Position numbers and translations under genes: made by a program
The notes under the pieces: generated by a model
What the model saw: only the letters and a program-made list of their open reading frames with translations
Told to the model about the DNA's origin: nothing
The model's database searches: none
Assembly (NCBI RefSeq): GCF_000194605.1
Contig: NC_015321.1
Span: 4,216,001-4,280,000, forward strand
Length of the DNA stretch: 64,000 nt
Origin: Fluviicola taffensis DSM 16823
GTDB lineage: Bacteria > Bacteroidota > Bacteroidia > Flavobacteriales_D > Crocinitomicaceae
Direction: 5' to 3'
Shown: piece by piece, positions 16,147-25,491 of the stretch
Numbering within the stretch: position 1 is the first letter of the stretch
Layout of the letters: the number at the start of each line of letters is the position of its first letter

Positions 16147-17847
16147 CAGTCTGTCTAAAAACCCATTTTAAGATTCTAAACAATCTGTTTTTTGGATAAA
16201 TATACCTGTTTTAAGAGCGCTGTATAACTTGTTTCACAAAATGTTTCGGAGTAAATCCTTTCTTTAAAATCTTCGCAAATCGTCTTGAAATGGCTGCTCA
16301 GAATCAAAAATAGAAAACCAAGTTCTCTTAAGAAATTTTTGAGTGTATTTTGGTCAAGTAAATTGAATATTCGACGCAAATTGTAGCAGGTAAAAATCAA
16401 TCCAACATCTGCAGTTGCATGTTTCATTGTCTTTTTAGTCATCACATAATAAAAATCCCATTGACGCTTTATGACACCGAACGGATGTTCCACGATTGCT
16501 TGTCGTTTGCGGTAAGTTTCCATGTTTCGTTGAAGTCGTTTTTTGTTTGCGTCAATTAAATCCATGTGTTCCGAACGCTCGATGAAACGCCCCGTTTTAT
16601 TGCGTGTGCATTTTTCAAAAAGACTGCATGTCAAACAAGCTTTTGTTTTATAGTGTTTTACGCGGTTGATCGTTTTCCCGCTTGCCTTGTTGTACCAACG
16701 ACCGTTTGTGGTGAGCAACTCTCCAGCTGGACAGGTATATTCATCGCGCTCCTTATTGTAGTTGAAATGTTCTACATCAAAGGAAATATCTGGAGCATGT
16801 GAAGCAACATCAGGGAAAGCTACCAATACTTCTACCCCTTGTTTGTGTGCGTAATCGAATTCGGTTCCAGTATGATAGCCTTTATCGAAAAGTATTGTGA
16901 AATCTGATTTTCCAAGAATGGTTTTAGCCCTGCGAGCCATTGCACCCATGGCTTTTGAATCGTTTTTATTGGTGACCTTAAAATCAATTGGAATGTTGTG
17001 TTTTGCATCAACGGTCGATTGAACATTATATGCCACCTCAGTTATGTTATTGCGCACAATCATTTGTCTGCTGTCGGGATCGGAAGTTGAAATTTGTACT
17101 TGTCCAGTTTCGTCGAGTTGCTTTTTATATGCTTCGTATTTGTTCTTGTACTGCTTGTGCTTATCGATTTTAGCGTTGATTTCCTGCTTTTTCTCCGCTG
17201 TTAAATCATTGTCTTCACTTGCCAAGATAGCACTGTATTCATTGAGTTTGTCGTCAATATAAGCAATATGACGCTCAATTTTCTTTTCGTTAAAGTTGTT
17301 TTTCTTCGAGTTCTGTGCACGCAACTTGGTTCCATCACCAGCCAGTAATTTTCCACCAATCAATTCAAAGTTTTTGGCAAGCGAAACCGTTGCATGAAAC
17401 ACTTTTCGGATAGCTCTTGGGTTATCTTTTCTAAAATTGGCAATCGTATTGTGGTCGGGCGCCAAACCTTTCATGAGCCCCATCAGTTCAATATTACGTT
17501 TGCATTCCTTTTCCAATTGTCGGGATGAACGAACACGGTTCAAATACCCATAAATAAAGAGTTTCAATAAATCAGCGGGGTGGTAAGCTGGCCGACCGTT
17601 CTCTATAAACGACATATCGAAACCATAATCTGAAAGCTTTATGGCTCCAACAAACAAATCGATTAATCGCACTTCATTGTCTTCTGAAACCGCTTGATCT
17701 AAACAGAAAAACTCTGTCTGATTTCGATCTTTTCCTTGAATGAATTTCATACTTGAAGATAGCTAAAATCAGTTTTTTGGCAATCAAAAAAGGTTGATTT
17801 TTATGAAAATTCGTTTCTGGAAAAAGGAAGGGTTTTTAGACAGTTTG
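16147..17847 (-). mobile_element. IS1182-family insertion sequence, copy 2 (1701 bp)
   Basis: Same length and ends as copy 1. The flanks are ACGT on the left and ACGG on the right, so there is no exact target duplication; exchange between IS copies, or cassette rearrangement after insertion, could explain this. Again the insertion is at the AACG core of a cassette boundary. Confidence 0.9.
16176..17750 (-). CDS. IS1182-family transposase, copy 2
   Basis: This 524-aa DDE transposase is the same as copy 1 except Gly for Trp at residue 94 (LMGLMKGLAP). All catalytic motifs are intact. The Gly form is probably ancestral, since this loop is normally small-residue rich, but that is inference. Confidence 0.93.
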   Translation of the reverse strand: MKFIQGKDRNQTEFFCLDQAVSEDNEVRLIDLFVGAIKLSDYGFDMSFIENGRPAYHPADLLKLFIYGYLNRVRSSRQLEKECKRNIELMGLMKGLAPDHNTIANFRKDNPRAIRKVFHATVSLAKNFELIGGKLLAGDGTKLRAQNSKKNNFNEKKIERHIAYIDDKLNEYSAILASEDNDLTAEKKQEINAKIDKHKQYKNKYEAYKKQLDETGQVQISTSDPDSRQMIVRNNITEVAYNVQSTVDAKHNIPIDFKVTNKNDSKAMGAMARRAKTILGKSDFTILFDKGYHTGTEFDYAHKQGVEVLVAFPDVASHAPDISFDVEHFNYNKERDEYTCPAGELLTTNGRWYNKASGKTINRVKHYKTKACLTCSLFEKCTRNKTGRFIERSEHMDLIDANKKRLQRNMETYRKRQAIVEHPFGVIKRQWDFYYVMTKKTMKHATADVGLIFTCYNLRRIFNLLDQNTLKNFLRELGFLFLILSSHFKTICEDFKERIYSETFCETSYTALLKQVYLSKKQIV

Positions 17848-17971
17848 ACGGTTGGCGGCTTGGCGAAGGTGGCGATTTTTACCACCAAACTTCATACGAA
17901 GAACCTCACTTCAATTATACGAAAAAATGTCATACGAAGCACTGAACCGCCACTTTTGCCAAACCGCTGTT

Positions 17972-18077
17972 ATAAGCTGGCCTTCTGTCTGTCGAGGTTG
18001 TAAAGTCATTGTCCGCTGTGAGTTTCGCTGTCATTGTCGAGTTGCGAATGGGCCTGTTTGTGTCGGCTGTGAGTAGC
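17972..18077. other. 3' non-coding end of the RND cassette
   Basis: No gene is visible between the boundary site and the AT-rich repeat. The strand is rich in GTCGT/GTCAT words (TGTCTGTCGAGG, TGTCATTGTCGAG), giving it a T/G-biased composition like the matching stretch at 32001-32092 of the copper cassette. Confidence 0.4.
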
Positions 18078-18124
18078 GGTTTTAAAAATTTTAGAAGGGA
18101 AGGAAATTTTAAAAAATAATTTTT
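18078..18124. repeat. AT-rich inverted repeat, left end of RND cassette
   Basis: GGTTTTAAAAATTTT (18078-18092) and ATTTTAAAAAATAATTTT (18106-18123) recur inverted at 27376-27390 and 27348-27365, with a divergent GC-richer spacer between them. The copper cassette has the same arrangement. Confidence 0.65.
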
Positions 18125-18137
18125 CTTTGGGTGATAA

Positions 18138-18206
18138 AGGTGTAAGCTCTTTTGCAATTTTTGATCTGTGCGTTGGCTTGTGCGAATTGCAAATGTGCTT
18201 ACACCT
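18138..18206. repeat. Inner hairpin family, copy 1
   Basis: AGGTGTAAGC pairs with GCTTACACCT and TTTGCAATT with AATTGCAAA. The conserved words are GCTCTTTT in the left arm, TTGGCTTGTG in the loop and AAATGTGC in the right arm. It sits just after the stop of the RND pump gene; a partner copy lies beyond the other end of the operon. Confidence 0.7.
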
Positions 18207-18215
18207 GTGCGATGA

Positions 18216-21200
18216 CTAATTTCTTTTGCTAATTTTTTCTTTCGCTGTGTCAACTAAATAATAGACCATCGGCACTAAAAACACTGTCAAAATTAAAGAT
18301 GATAGAAGTCCGCCAATGATTACCCAAGCCAAACCGTTTTTCCATTCTGCTGCTGTTCCTGTTGCCATTGCAATGGGAAGCATACCAACAACCATTGAAA
18401 GAGTTGTCATTAGGATTGGTCGCATACGACCTTTTCCTGCAATGATTAAGGCTTCTTTAAAATGTTTACCTTCTGCTTTTAATTGATTAGTAAAATCCAC
18501 AATTAGAATAGCGTTTTTTACCACTAAGCCCATTAGCATAATTAAACCGAGTAAGGCGAATAAACTCAAATTACTTAATGACAAATTCAAAGCGAAAAAC
18601 GCACCAATTGCTGCAACTGGTATAGAAAACAATACCACAAATGGATAAACAAAGCTGTCATACAGTGCTACCATAATCAAGTAAATCAGCAAAAATGAAA
18701 TGAGTAAAACGGAACCCAATGCTCCAAAACTATCATTCTGTCTTTTGATGTCGCTACCCCAAGTCATTTGTATTCCGTTTGGCAATGGATTTTCTTTTAG
18801 ATAAGCAACTACATCGTCTGCTACAGTTCCTGATGGTCTGCCTAATGCGTCTGCTGTTAAAGTAACTGCTGGTTGTCGGTCTTTTCGTTCTAACAATGAC
18901 GGAGAATTGTCTTGCTCTACGCTTGCAAACTGTGAAACTTCAACTGGTATTCCCATTGGGTTAATGATCGAAAGTTGTTGAACATCTTCAAAGTTTTGTC
19001 GGTTAAATTCGTCTAACCAAATTCTTACAGGATATTCTGTTCCGTTCTCAGTAAGCGTTGCATCTTCATTACCTGTAAATGCAGTTCTTAGGTTCAATCC
19101 AACATAAGCGGTTGTTAAACCTAATCGTTGCATTTTATCTTTGTCTGGAATTATTTTGTATTCGGGACTACCTGCTTCAACGGACAAGCGAACATTATCT
19201 GCTCCGGGAATTTTTTCAATTACCGATTTCAATTCATCACCCGTTTTCATCACCAAATCTAAATTGCTTCCGCTCAATGTAATTTCAATAGGAGCTGAAC
19301 GAGGTATTAAACCTAAAGCTGCCATTGAATAATTTATACTTGGAAATTTTAACTTTAGGTCTTCTCTAAGTTTTTTCATAAATGTTTCGGTCGGCACATT
19401 TTTAAGTTCCTTTTTAGATTTTAATTGAATGGTAAATTCTGTTTTGTTTGCAGAACCAACACCCAAACTTCCAATCCCAGTGCTTGGTCCGCCAATATTG
19501 CTGAATACTGTTGCTACTTCGGGTTGTTGAATAATGTATGTTTCAATTTTTTGAGCAATTAAGTTGTTCTGTTGTATAGATGTGGATTTGTCAAATTCCA
19601 AAGCCATTCTAAATTTACCTTGGTCTCCTGTAGATATTAATTCTTTACCAATAATTCCTTGTTTCATAATGCCTAAAGTCATTGCAAAAAGCACAATAAC
19701 GATACCTGTAAAAGCTAATTTATGGCTCAATACCCATTCTAATCTTCGACCATACCATTCATTAAAGTTTTCTAATTGAATTTCAAACCATAGTAAAAAG
19801 CGATTGAAAAAATTGGTAGGTTGTAAGTCTTCTTTTTTGCCAATACGAGAAGCCATCCAAGGCGTTAAAGTAAAACCAACCAATAAACTGGTGAGAGTAG
19901 AAGTTACTACTACAACCGAAAACTGCTTGAGCATATCAGCAACAAACACTTGTAAAAAAAGAATTGGTAAAAATACCACTACGTCAACTAATGTAATTGA
20001 CAATGCCGCAAAGCCAATTTCCATACGACCATCCATTGCAGCAGTTCGTTTGTCTTTTCCTTTGTCTAAGTGCTTTTGTATGTTTTCTAAAACTACGGTG
20101 GCATCATCAACCAAAATACCAATGATTAAAGACATTGCCAGTAAGGTCATTAAGTTTAAGGTGTAACCCAAAAGCCACATCACAGCGAATGCGGTAACTA
20201 AAGATGTTGGAATAGCTACCAAAACGATTAAAGAATTTCTAAAACTTCGCAGAAATAAAAGCATCACTAACGACACCAATAATACCGCTAAGATTAAATC
20301 AAAAACAACGGAATTAACGGCTGCAATCGTGTTATCGGTGCTATCGTCTGCAATAATAAATTTTACACCTGAACTGGCATTTTGTTGTTCGATAGATTGA
20401 AATTTCTCCCGAACTGCTTTTGAAACATCTACTGCGTTTGCATCTCCTTGTTTTTTAAGCATTAAACCAATGCAGTTTTTACCGTTGTAGCGACTGATGG
20501 AAGTTGTTTCTTTTATACCATCAATTACATCTGCTATGTCTTTTACATAAACTGGACTTCCTAAAACAGGCATAGCGACTTGGACATTTTTAATATCCTC
20601 AATAGATGCGAATTTTCCCGTTAAACGAACTGAATTACTTTCTTTTTCGGTTTGCACCTTTCCAGCAGGCAAGTCTAAACCAGAACGATTAATTGCTTCA
20701 ACAACCTGAACCATTGATATTTTATACAATTTCAGTTTGTCCTGATTTATTTTTACTTGTATTTCTCTTTCCTCTCCACCTAAAACAGTAATCTCTGCTA
20801 CACCCTTTATTTGTTGAATTTGGGGCAGATAATCATCTTTCATTTTTTGATAAAACTCTGTGGCAGACAAATCACTTGTTGCACTGATAGACATTATCGG
20901 CAAATCATTTGGCGAAACTTTACTCATTACAGGACTTAAAATATCCTGTGGTAAATCTTTGCGAATGTTGTCAATGTAGCGTTGTGCATCTTGCATTGAC
21001 TTATCCAAATCTGTCCCATATTTTAGATTGGCTATGATGATAGAAGCATTGGGCAATGATTTTGTAACCAAGTAATCTACACCCTCCAAGTTGGATAAAG
21101 CATCTTCTATTTTTCGTGAAACGGATGTTTCTACTTCGTTTGGTTCGGCACCAGGGTAAACAGTTTTAATTACAACTACGGGCTGATTAAAGTCGGGCAT

Positions 21201-21308
21201 CAATTCGTAACTCAAATTTTTATACCCGATAAATCCTAATAAAGTAAATACGCTGAAAAGCACTATAATCAGCGAAGGACGTTTGATTGATATTTCTGTA
21301 ATATTCAT
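18216..21308 (-). CDS. RND efflux transporter, HAE1/AcrB family
   Basis: This 1030-aa inner-membrane proton-driven pump starts MNITEISIKRPSLIIVLFSVFTLLG (first helix). It has large periplasmic loops at about 35-330 and 555-860, and two six-helix bundles at about 335-535 and 860-1020. The proton relay is visible in helix 4 (GILVDDATVVLENIQKHLDKG, paired Asp) and the conserved Lys in GLVVKNAILIVDF. It closes the operon and forms a tripartite pump with the adaptor (12 nt upstream) and the TolC protein. The substrate could be a drug, bile-like compound or metal chelate; not resolvable. It is paralogous to the chromosomal pump at 53340. Confidence 0.95.
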   Translation of the reverse strand: MNITEISIKRPSLIIVLFSVFTLLGFIGYKNLSYELMPDFNQPVVVIKTVYPGAEPNEVETSVSRKIEDALSNLEGVDYLVTKSLPNASIIIANLKYGTDLDKSMQDAQRYIDNIRKDLPQDILSPVMSKVSPNDLPIMSISATSDLSATEFYQKMKDDYLPQIQQIKGVAEITVLGGEEREIQVKINQDKLKLYKISMVQVVEAINRSGLDLPAGKVQTEKESNSVRLTGKFASIEDIKNVQVAMPVLGSPVYVKDIADVIDGIKETTSISRYNGKNCIGLMLKKQGDANAVDVSKAVREKFQSIEQQNASSGVKFIIADDSTDNTIAAVNSVVFDLILAVLLVSLVMLLFLRSFRNSLIVLVAIPTSLVTAFAVMWLLGYTLNLMTLLAMSLIIGILVDDATVVLENIQKHLDKGKDKRTAAMDGRMEIGFAALSITLVDVVVFLPILFLQVFVADMLKQFSVVVVTSTLTSLLVGFTLTPWMASRIGKKEDLQPTNFFNRFLLWFEIQLENFNEWYGRRLEWVLSHKLAFTGIVIVLFAMTLGIMKQGIIGKELISTGDQGKFRMALEFDKSTSIQQNNLIAQKIETYIIQQPEVATVFSNIGGPSTGIGSLGVGSANKTEFTIQLKSKKELKNVPTETFMKKLREDLKLKFPSINYSMAALGLIPRSAPIEITLSGSNLDLVMKTGDELKSVIEKIPGADNVRLSVEAGSPEYKIIPDKDKMQRLGLTTAYVGLNLRTAFTGNEDATLTENGTEYPVRIWLDEFNRQNFEDVQQLSIINPMGIPVEVSQFASVEQDNSPSLLERKDRQPAVTLTADALGRPSGTVADDVVAYLKENPLPNGIQMTWGSDIKRQNDSFGALGSVLLISFLLIYLIMVALYDSFVYPFVVLFSIPVAAIGAFFALNLSLSNLSLFALLGLIMLMGLVVKNAILIVDFTNQLKAEGKHFKEALIIAGKGRMRPILMTTLSMVVGMLPIAMATGTAAEWKNGLAWVIIGGLLSSLILTVFLVPMVYYLVDTAKEKISKRN

Positions 21309-21320
21309 TTTTCGCTGATT

Positions 21321-22391
21321 TTATTTAACAGTTACATTTGCCCCATCAAAAAGATTGATGAAGCCATTCGTTACAATTACATCACCTTCATTTAATCCAT
21401 TTGAAACAACTGCTTTGTTCTGTATCTTTTTTAAAATAGTGATATTTTGCAAAATTGCTTTGCCATTTTGCAAAACATAAACCTGTGGTTGGTTATCTGT
21501 GCCTTGTATAGCAGATGAGGGTATGATAATTCCCTTTCCAGACGTTTCGCTTTTGAGTAAAACTTTACCAAACATCCCAGATTTTATTTTCAAGTCCGAT
21601 GTGTTATTTACCGTAAACTGAACAGGAAAACTACTGCCCATATTGGCTTTACTGCCAATCATAGTAGTTTTTCCAGTCAATAGAATTTCAGAATAGGCAT
21701 CTGCCGTAAGCGAATAGCTTTGATTTAATTTGAACTGACTTAAATCTTTTTCGGGAACATTTACGGTGAATTTTAAAGTTGTAATGTCCGTTATTTGGAG
21801 CAATGGAACGCCCGGTGCAGCAAAAGCTCCTTCTTCACTTAATTTTGCAGTAACTACTCCGTTAAAAGGTGCTTTGATGGTCGTTTTGTTTATCTGCTCC
21901 AACAAAGTCGCTTTCTGAACTTTTGCAGATTTCAAACCTAATTCTGCTTTTTCTAATTGAACACCTTGAATGGCATCTGCTTTAGCCAAAATGGTATAGC
22001 GATTTACATCTGCTTCCAATCCTTCTATTTGCACTTCAATAGTTTGCAGTTGCAATTTCAGCAATGAATTATCCAATTGAATTAAAGTTTGACCTTTACT
22101 TACAACGCTTCCAGCATCAACTAAAATGGTGTTAATTTTCCCTTGTAATTCGGCACTTATTTTTGTTTCCTTGTTGGGCTCAAATGTGCCTGAATAAGAA
22201 AATTCTGCATTCACATTTTCAAGTTGCAATGTATCTACTTGAACATTTATAGCTTCTTCTTTATCGTATTGATAGACTTTACTCTGCGTAATTTCCTTGT
22301 TTGTTTTCAACTTAATTACCACAATGGCAATTATCGCCAACGGAATGATGACGTAGAGTGCTTTTTTTAGGATTGATGATTTTGTATTCAT
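21321..22391 (-). CDS. RND efflux adaptor (membrane fusion protein)
   Basis: This 356-aa protein has an N-terminal membrane anchor at about 8-26 (ALYVIIPLAIIAIVVIK). A lipoyl half follows (ETKISAELQGKINTILVDAGSVVSKG), then a short coiled coil (LLKLQLQTIEVQIEGLEADVNRY), the second lipoyl half (TIKAPFNGVVTAKLSEEGAFAAPG) and a beta-barrel with the membrane-proximal domain ending NLFDGANVTVK. It links the AcrB-type pump to the TolC channel. It starts 8 nt after the TolC stop. Confidence 0.93.
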   Translation of the reverse strand: MNTKSSILKKALYVIIPLAIIAIVVIKLKTNKEITQSKVYQYDKEEAINVQVDTLQLENVNAEFSYSGTFEPNKETKISAELQGKINTILVDAGSVVSKGQTLIQLDNSLLKLQLQTIEVQIEGLEADVNRYTILAKADAIQGVQLEKAELGLKSAKVQKATLLEQINKTTIKAPFNGVVTAKLSEEGAFAAPGVPLLQITDITTLKFTVNVPEKDLSQFKLNQSYSLTADAYSEILLTGKTTMIGSKANMGSSFPVQFTVNNTSDLKIKSGMFGKVLLKSETSGKGIIIPSSAIQGTDNQPQVYVLQNGKAILQNITILKKIQNKAVVSNGLNEGDVIVTNGFINLFDGANVTVK

Positions 22392-22399
22392 TGTGATAA

Positions 22400-23734
22400 T
22401 TATTTGGTTGTTGAAATATTTCCTGTGAGTTTTTTTAGTTCTAAATCTGCTTTTAGGTAATCAATTACAGCAGATAGGTAGGTTTGTTGTGCTTCACGCA
22501 AAGCATTGTCTGCAAGCAAAACATCGGTTAAACTTGCCGTTCCTTGTTTCTGTTGAAGAACGGTTTGCTCATAGATTGTTTGTGCCAATTGTATTTGTTC
22601 GGTTGTGGTTTCTACCGTTTTTTTAGCGACTTCTCTTTGTATTTTGGCATTTTCAACTTGCATATTGTTTTGCTCGGTAAGCAATCCAAATTGAAGTTCA
22701 TTGTTTCGGAGTTCAAGCGTTTTCTGATTTATTTTTCGAAGTGTAACCGTTCCGTTAAATAGTGGATAGGACAATTGAATACCTGCAAAACCAATCGGAT
22801 AAAAATCAAGAAAAGAAGCAGGTTGTCCGTTATAACCAAAGCCCGTTGTTCCATACATTCCAACCAGATTTAGCGATGGCAAATACCTTGATTTGTTGAG
22901 TGTGTTGAGTTCACTCGACAATAAGCGGTTTTGAGTTTTTATTATTCGAATATCTAAGGTTGATGAAGTTGAATATTCATTTGTGTTTTGATATTGAATG
23001 TTTGCTTCAATTTGCAGATTTTGTTCAATGGAAATACCCATAGCAAATTTCAACGCATTTAGAACCTGCTCGTATTTGCTTTTGATGGTTTCCTTTTGGG
23101 TGGTTAATTGTGATACTTGCAATTTTACCTTGCTTACATCTGTTCCTTTAGCAAGCAATTGTTCATTGAGCAATTGCATATTTTTTAGAAGTCTTTCTGC
23201 ATTAATCAGATTACTGTCAATAAATGCCAATTGATGATGCAAGATTTGGGCATTGTAATACAAATTGGAAATTTCAAAATAGATTTGCTCCTCCGTTTTT
23301 TGATACTGTAAGTCGGTCAATTCCGAAGCGATTTTTGTTGTTTGTATAGCACCATAAACTTGTGGATTATACAATGGCATTGAGAGTTGCAAGTTTGCGT
23401 TGATGTTGTGCGGAACGCCAAACTGCATTGCTCTGTATTCACCTTCAGGTAGTGCAGGATTAAAAGCATTCACAGGTAAAAGCTGATAAGGCAGGTTTGT
23501 AAAATACTTGTAATCCGCATTGGCTGTTACTTTTGGGATTAAATTGGCTTTGGCTTCTTTTTCTCTTTGTTCGCCAATAGCCATATTGTTTCTGCTCATT
23601 TGCAGATTTTTGTTATGAACCTGTGCGGTGTCAATACATTGTTGCAAAGTCCAAGTTTGTGCTTGTGCAGATTGAAAGCCTCCTATTATCAATAACAGAG
23701 CAACATAATGTTTGTGAATATTCGCTAACTTCAT
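22400..23734 (-). CDS. TolC-family outer-membrane efflux protein
   Basis: This 444-aa protein has a signal peptide (ending GGFQSAQAQ, about residue 26). Two OEP repeats of long helices follow: TAQVHNKNLQMSRNNMAIGEQ and the matching QRLLSSELNTLNKSRYLPSLNLVG segment. The C-terminal motif QGTASLTDVLLADNALREAQQTYL is typical. It forms the outer-membrane channel of the pump. It lies 13 nt after the small cupin gene in the same operon. Confidence 0.93.
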   Translation of the reverse strand: MKLANIHKHYVALLLIIGGFQSAQAQTWTLQQCIDTAQVHNKNLQMSRNNMAIGEQREKEAKANLIPKVTANADYKYFTNLPYQLLPVNAFNPALPEGEYRAMQFGVPHNINANLQLSMPLYNPQVYGAIQTTKIASELTDLQYQKTEEQIYFEISNLYYNAQILHHQLAFIDSNLINAERLLKNMQLLNEQLLAKGTDVSKVKLQVSQLTTQKETIKSKYEQVLNALKFAMGISIEQNLQIEANIQYQNTNEYSTSSTLDIRIIKTQNRLLSSELNTLNKSRYLPSLNLVGMYGTTGFGYNGQPASFLDFYPIGFAGIQLSYPLFNGTVTLRKINQKTLELRNNELQFGLLTEQNNMQVENAKIQREVAKKTVETTTEQIQLAQTIYEQTVLQQKQGTASLTDVLLADNALREAQQTYLSAVIDYLKADLELKKLTGNISTTK

Positions 23735-23747
23735 TTGTCAAATTTTT

Positions 23748-24035
23748 TTACTTAATGAGAATTAATTGACTTTCAATTGTTCCTACAACCCAATGTTTTA
23801 CCATTGGTTCAATGTTTACAAAGTCGCCCGATAATAGTGTTTCTTTTATTCCTTTTTCATTTTCAAAAATCACTTCTCCTTCAACGCAAATCAAAAGTGC
23901 TGGTGTTTTGGTGATATGCTCTTTTAATTTTTCGCCTTGCAAAATTTGAATAGCTGTTGCGTTACCCAGTTCACTTTTGAAAAGAGAAGTTGCTGAAACT
24001 GGTTTTTCTTGTGTATGTAATTCTTTTATGTTCAT
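23748..24035 (-). CDS. Small cupin-like protein (cytosolic form)
   Basis: This 95-aa single-domain cupin-like protein (KLKEHITKTPALLICVEGEVIFENEKG, then SGDFVNIEPMVKHWV) is paralogous to the secreted 123-aa protein at 3807-4178 but lacks a signal peptide. It begins 4 nt inside the end of the lipoprotein gene. Its repeated association with TetR-regulated export operons suggests a ligand-linked role, which is inference. Confidence 0.75.
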   Translation of the reverse strand: MNIKELHTQEKPVSATSLFKSELGNATAIQILQGEKLKEHITKTPALLICVEGEVIFENEKGIKETLLSGDFVNIEPMVKHWVVGTIESQLILIK

Positions 24036-24493
24036 TGGAAGTATTGATTAAATGTTGTGAATGAAATTTGAATATTTTCAAATTGCTTAGTTGCTTCGGT
24101 TTCGTTTTTAGCTTCTGAAAGTTCTTTTACCAAATCAATGTATGGCAACAGCCACTTGTGCAATTCATCGTGGGCTTTGCCTTTCATAGTGCAGTTTGAA
24201 GTAAGTAAATCAATGTTTGATTGTAGTTTTTCAGATAATGATTTGTAATCTTTTTGCTCGACCTTAGCAAAGGAAACAACATCATTTTCCATATTTCTGA
24301 TATGAGTTAGCATATTGGCATCCACTTGCCATTTTTCACCATTGTTAAGTTCGATGGCTTCACTTTCATCATCGTGATGATGATCATTATGTTCAGCAAT
24401 TTCTGGTTGATTACTTAATTTCTCGTTTGTGGAATTGCCACAACTATATAGCAATAAGCTACCTACGGCAAATGTTAAGATTAATTTATTCAT
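24032..24493 (-). CDS. His-rich lipoprotein (153 aa)
   Basis: A lipoprotein signal ends LLLYSC with Cys18. A short acidic His cluster (EHNDHHHDDESE, around residues 34-46) could bind a metal. The remainder is predicted helical (a four-helix-bundle-like pattern with one Cys in LLTSNCTMKGKAHDELHKWL). The start overlaps the upstream membrane-protein gene by 8 nt. Family not firmly recognised; a periplasmic metal-binding or stress role is inference from composition. Confidence 0.65.
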   Translation of the reverse strand: MNKLILTFAVGSLLLYSCGNSTNEKLSNQPEIAEHNDHHHDDESEAIELNNGEKWQVDANMLTHIRNMENDVVSFAKVEQKDYKSLSEKLQSNIDLLTSNCTMKGKAHDELHKWLLPYIDLVKELSEAKNETEATKQFENIQISFTTFNQYFQ

Positions 24494-24890
24494 TATGATT
24501 TTTATTTAATTGTTTATTGATAGTGAAAAATGCAATGATTGCAAATACAAGCGTTACCGCAATTCTGAAAATCATTGCACCGATGGTTTTTGTTTCATAG
24601 ATACCACCCGAATTAGCGTGAATTTTAAGTCCGATAAATGCAGCTATCAATATAATTGTTGAAATTCCTAATAGAGTAGCTGTCCATTTTTTGCTTTTAG
24701 CAAACCCATAAGCAGCAAAAAGGTATAGAATGCTACTGATAAAATTTGACAAAACCACAAACAGAACATAATTGCCTTCCTTTTCTCTGATACCAAACAA
24801 ATCAAAAATTACTGATGTGCTAAGAAAAAGAGTAAGCAAGCCAAAGGCAGTTAGAATTACTGCTGATGTATTGAGGACATACTTTTTCAT
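24486..24890 (-). CDS. Four-helix membrane protein (134 aa)
   Basis: Predicted transmembrane helices are at about 8-30, 41-62, 71-92 and 102-125, with little loop sequence. The ATG overlaps the TetR stop by 4 nt, so translation is coupled to the regulator. Family not recognised. As part of the TetR-RND operon it is probably an accessory inner-membrane protein. Confidence 0.65.
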   Translation of the reverse strand: MKKYVLNTSAVILTAFGLLTLFLSTSVIFDLFGIREKEGNYVLFVVLSNFISSILYLFAAYGFAKSKKWTATLLGISTIILIAAFIGLKIHANSGGIYETKTIGAMIFRIAVTLVFAIIAFFTINKQLNKNHNE

Positions 24891-25480
24891 TTGGATTTTA
24901 TTAGAGTTAAAACAGCCTGTATCATATTGTCTCCATTTCTGATAATGTCAAACTGGAAATTAGCAACTCTCCATTTGTACATTTGCAGCCTGAAAGTGCC
25001 CATCACGATATGAATTAACTCATCAGAAGTAATTGAATTAGTGAAAATGCTTTTTTGTTGACCTTCTATTATGATAGGAATCAAGTGCTTCATTTTAACC
25101 TGCATAATTTTTAGAATGGTTTCATTGATACGTTCACTTTCTTCCATTAATCCGTCAGAAAATACCGCCACTACAAAATGCGGATGCTTTTTGAAGAATG
25201 AAAATTGGTTTTGAAACAGCGTTGTAAATTTTTCTTCGGGCGATTGTTCGTTTTTAATCGCATTAGTATAGCGTTCATCCATACTTTGAGCAAGATACAC
25301 AAGTAAGGCAATTATGATTTCTTCCTTGCTTGTAAAGTGTCTGTAAATGGCACTTTCAGAAAATTTCATTTCCTTAGCCAAGTTCTTAATTGTTAGCCCA
25401 CTTATTCCTGAAGCTGTCAATATTTTTCCTGCTGCTTCAATAATTTCAAGTTGTCTATCAGAAATTGTTTCTGTTGTCAT
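24887..25480 (-). CDS. TetR/AcrR-family regulator of the RND operon
   Basis: This 197-aa protein has an N-terminal helix-turn-helix (SGISGLTIKNLAKEMKFSESAIYRHFTSKEE) and a helical ligand domain (HFVVAVFSDGLMEESERINE) closely similar to the TetR at 4181. It sits in the middle of the operon. The likely operator lies upstream of the first gene at 27170-27183, so it probably represses the whole 9-kb transcript. Confidence 0.92.
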   Translation of the reverse strand: MTTETISDRQLEIIEAAGKILTASGISGLTIKNLAKEMKFSESAIYRHFTSKEEIIIALLVYLAQSMDERYTNAIKNEQSPEEKFTTLFQNQFSFFKKHPHFVVAVFSDGLMEESERINETILKIMQVKMKHLIPIIIEGQQKSIFTNSITSDELIHIVMGTFRLQMYKWRVANFQFDIIRNGDNMIQAVLTLIKSK

Positions 25481-25491
25481 TTTTTCGCTTT

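Larger units (their letters stand above)
16142..17971. repeat. Cassette boundary palindrome 10, split by IS1182
   Basis: The left core is CCCATAACG (16137-16145). After the IS, the arm GGCTTGGCGAAGGTGGCG pairs with CGCCACTTTTGCCAAACCGC and the end core is GTTATAAGC. The loop holds CATACGAAGAAC and CATACGAAGCAC words. Confidence 0.75.
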
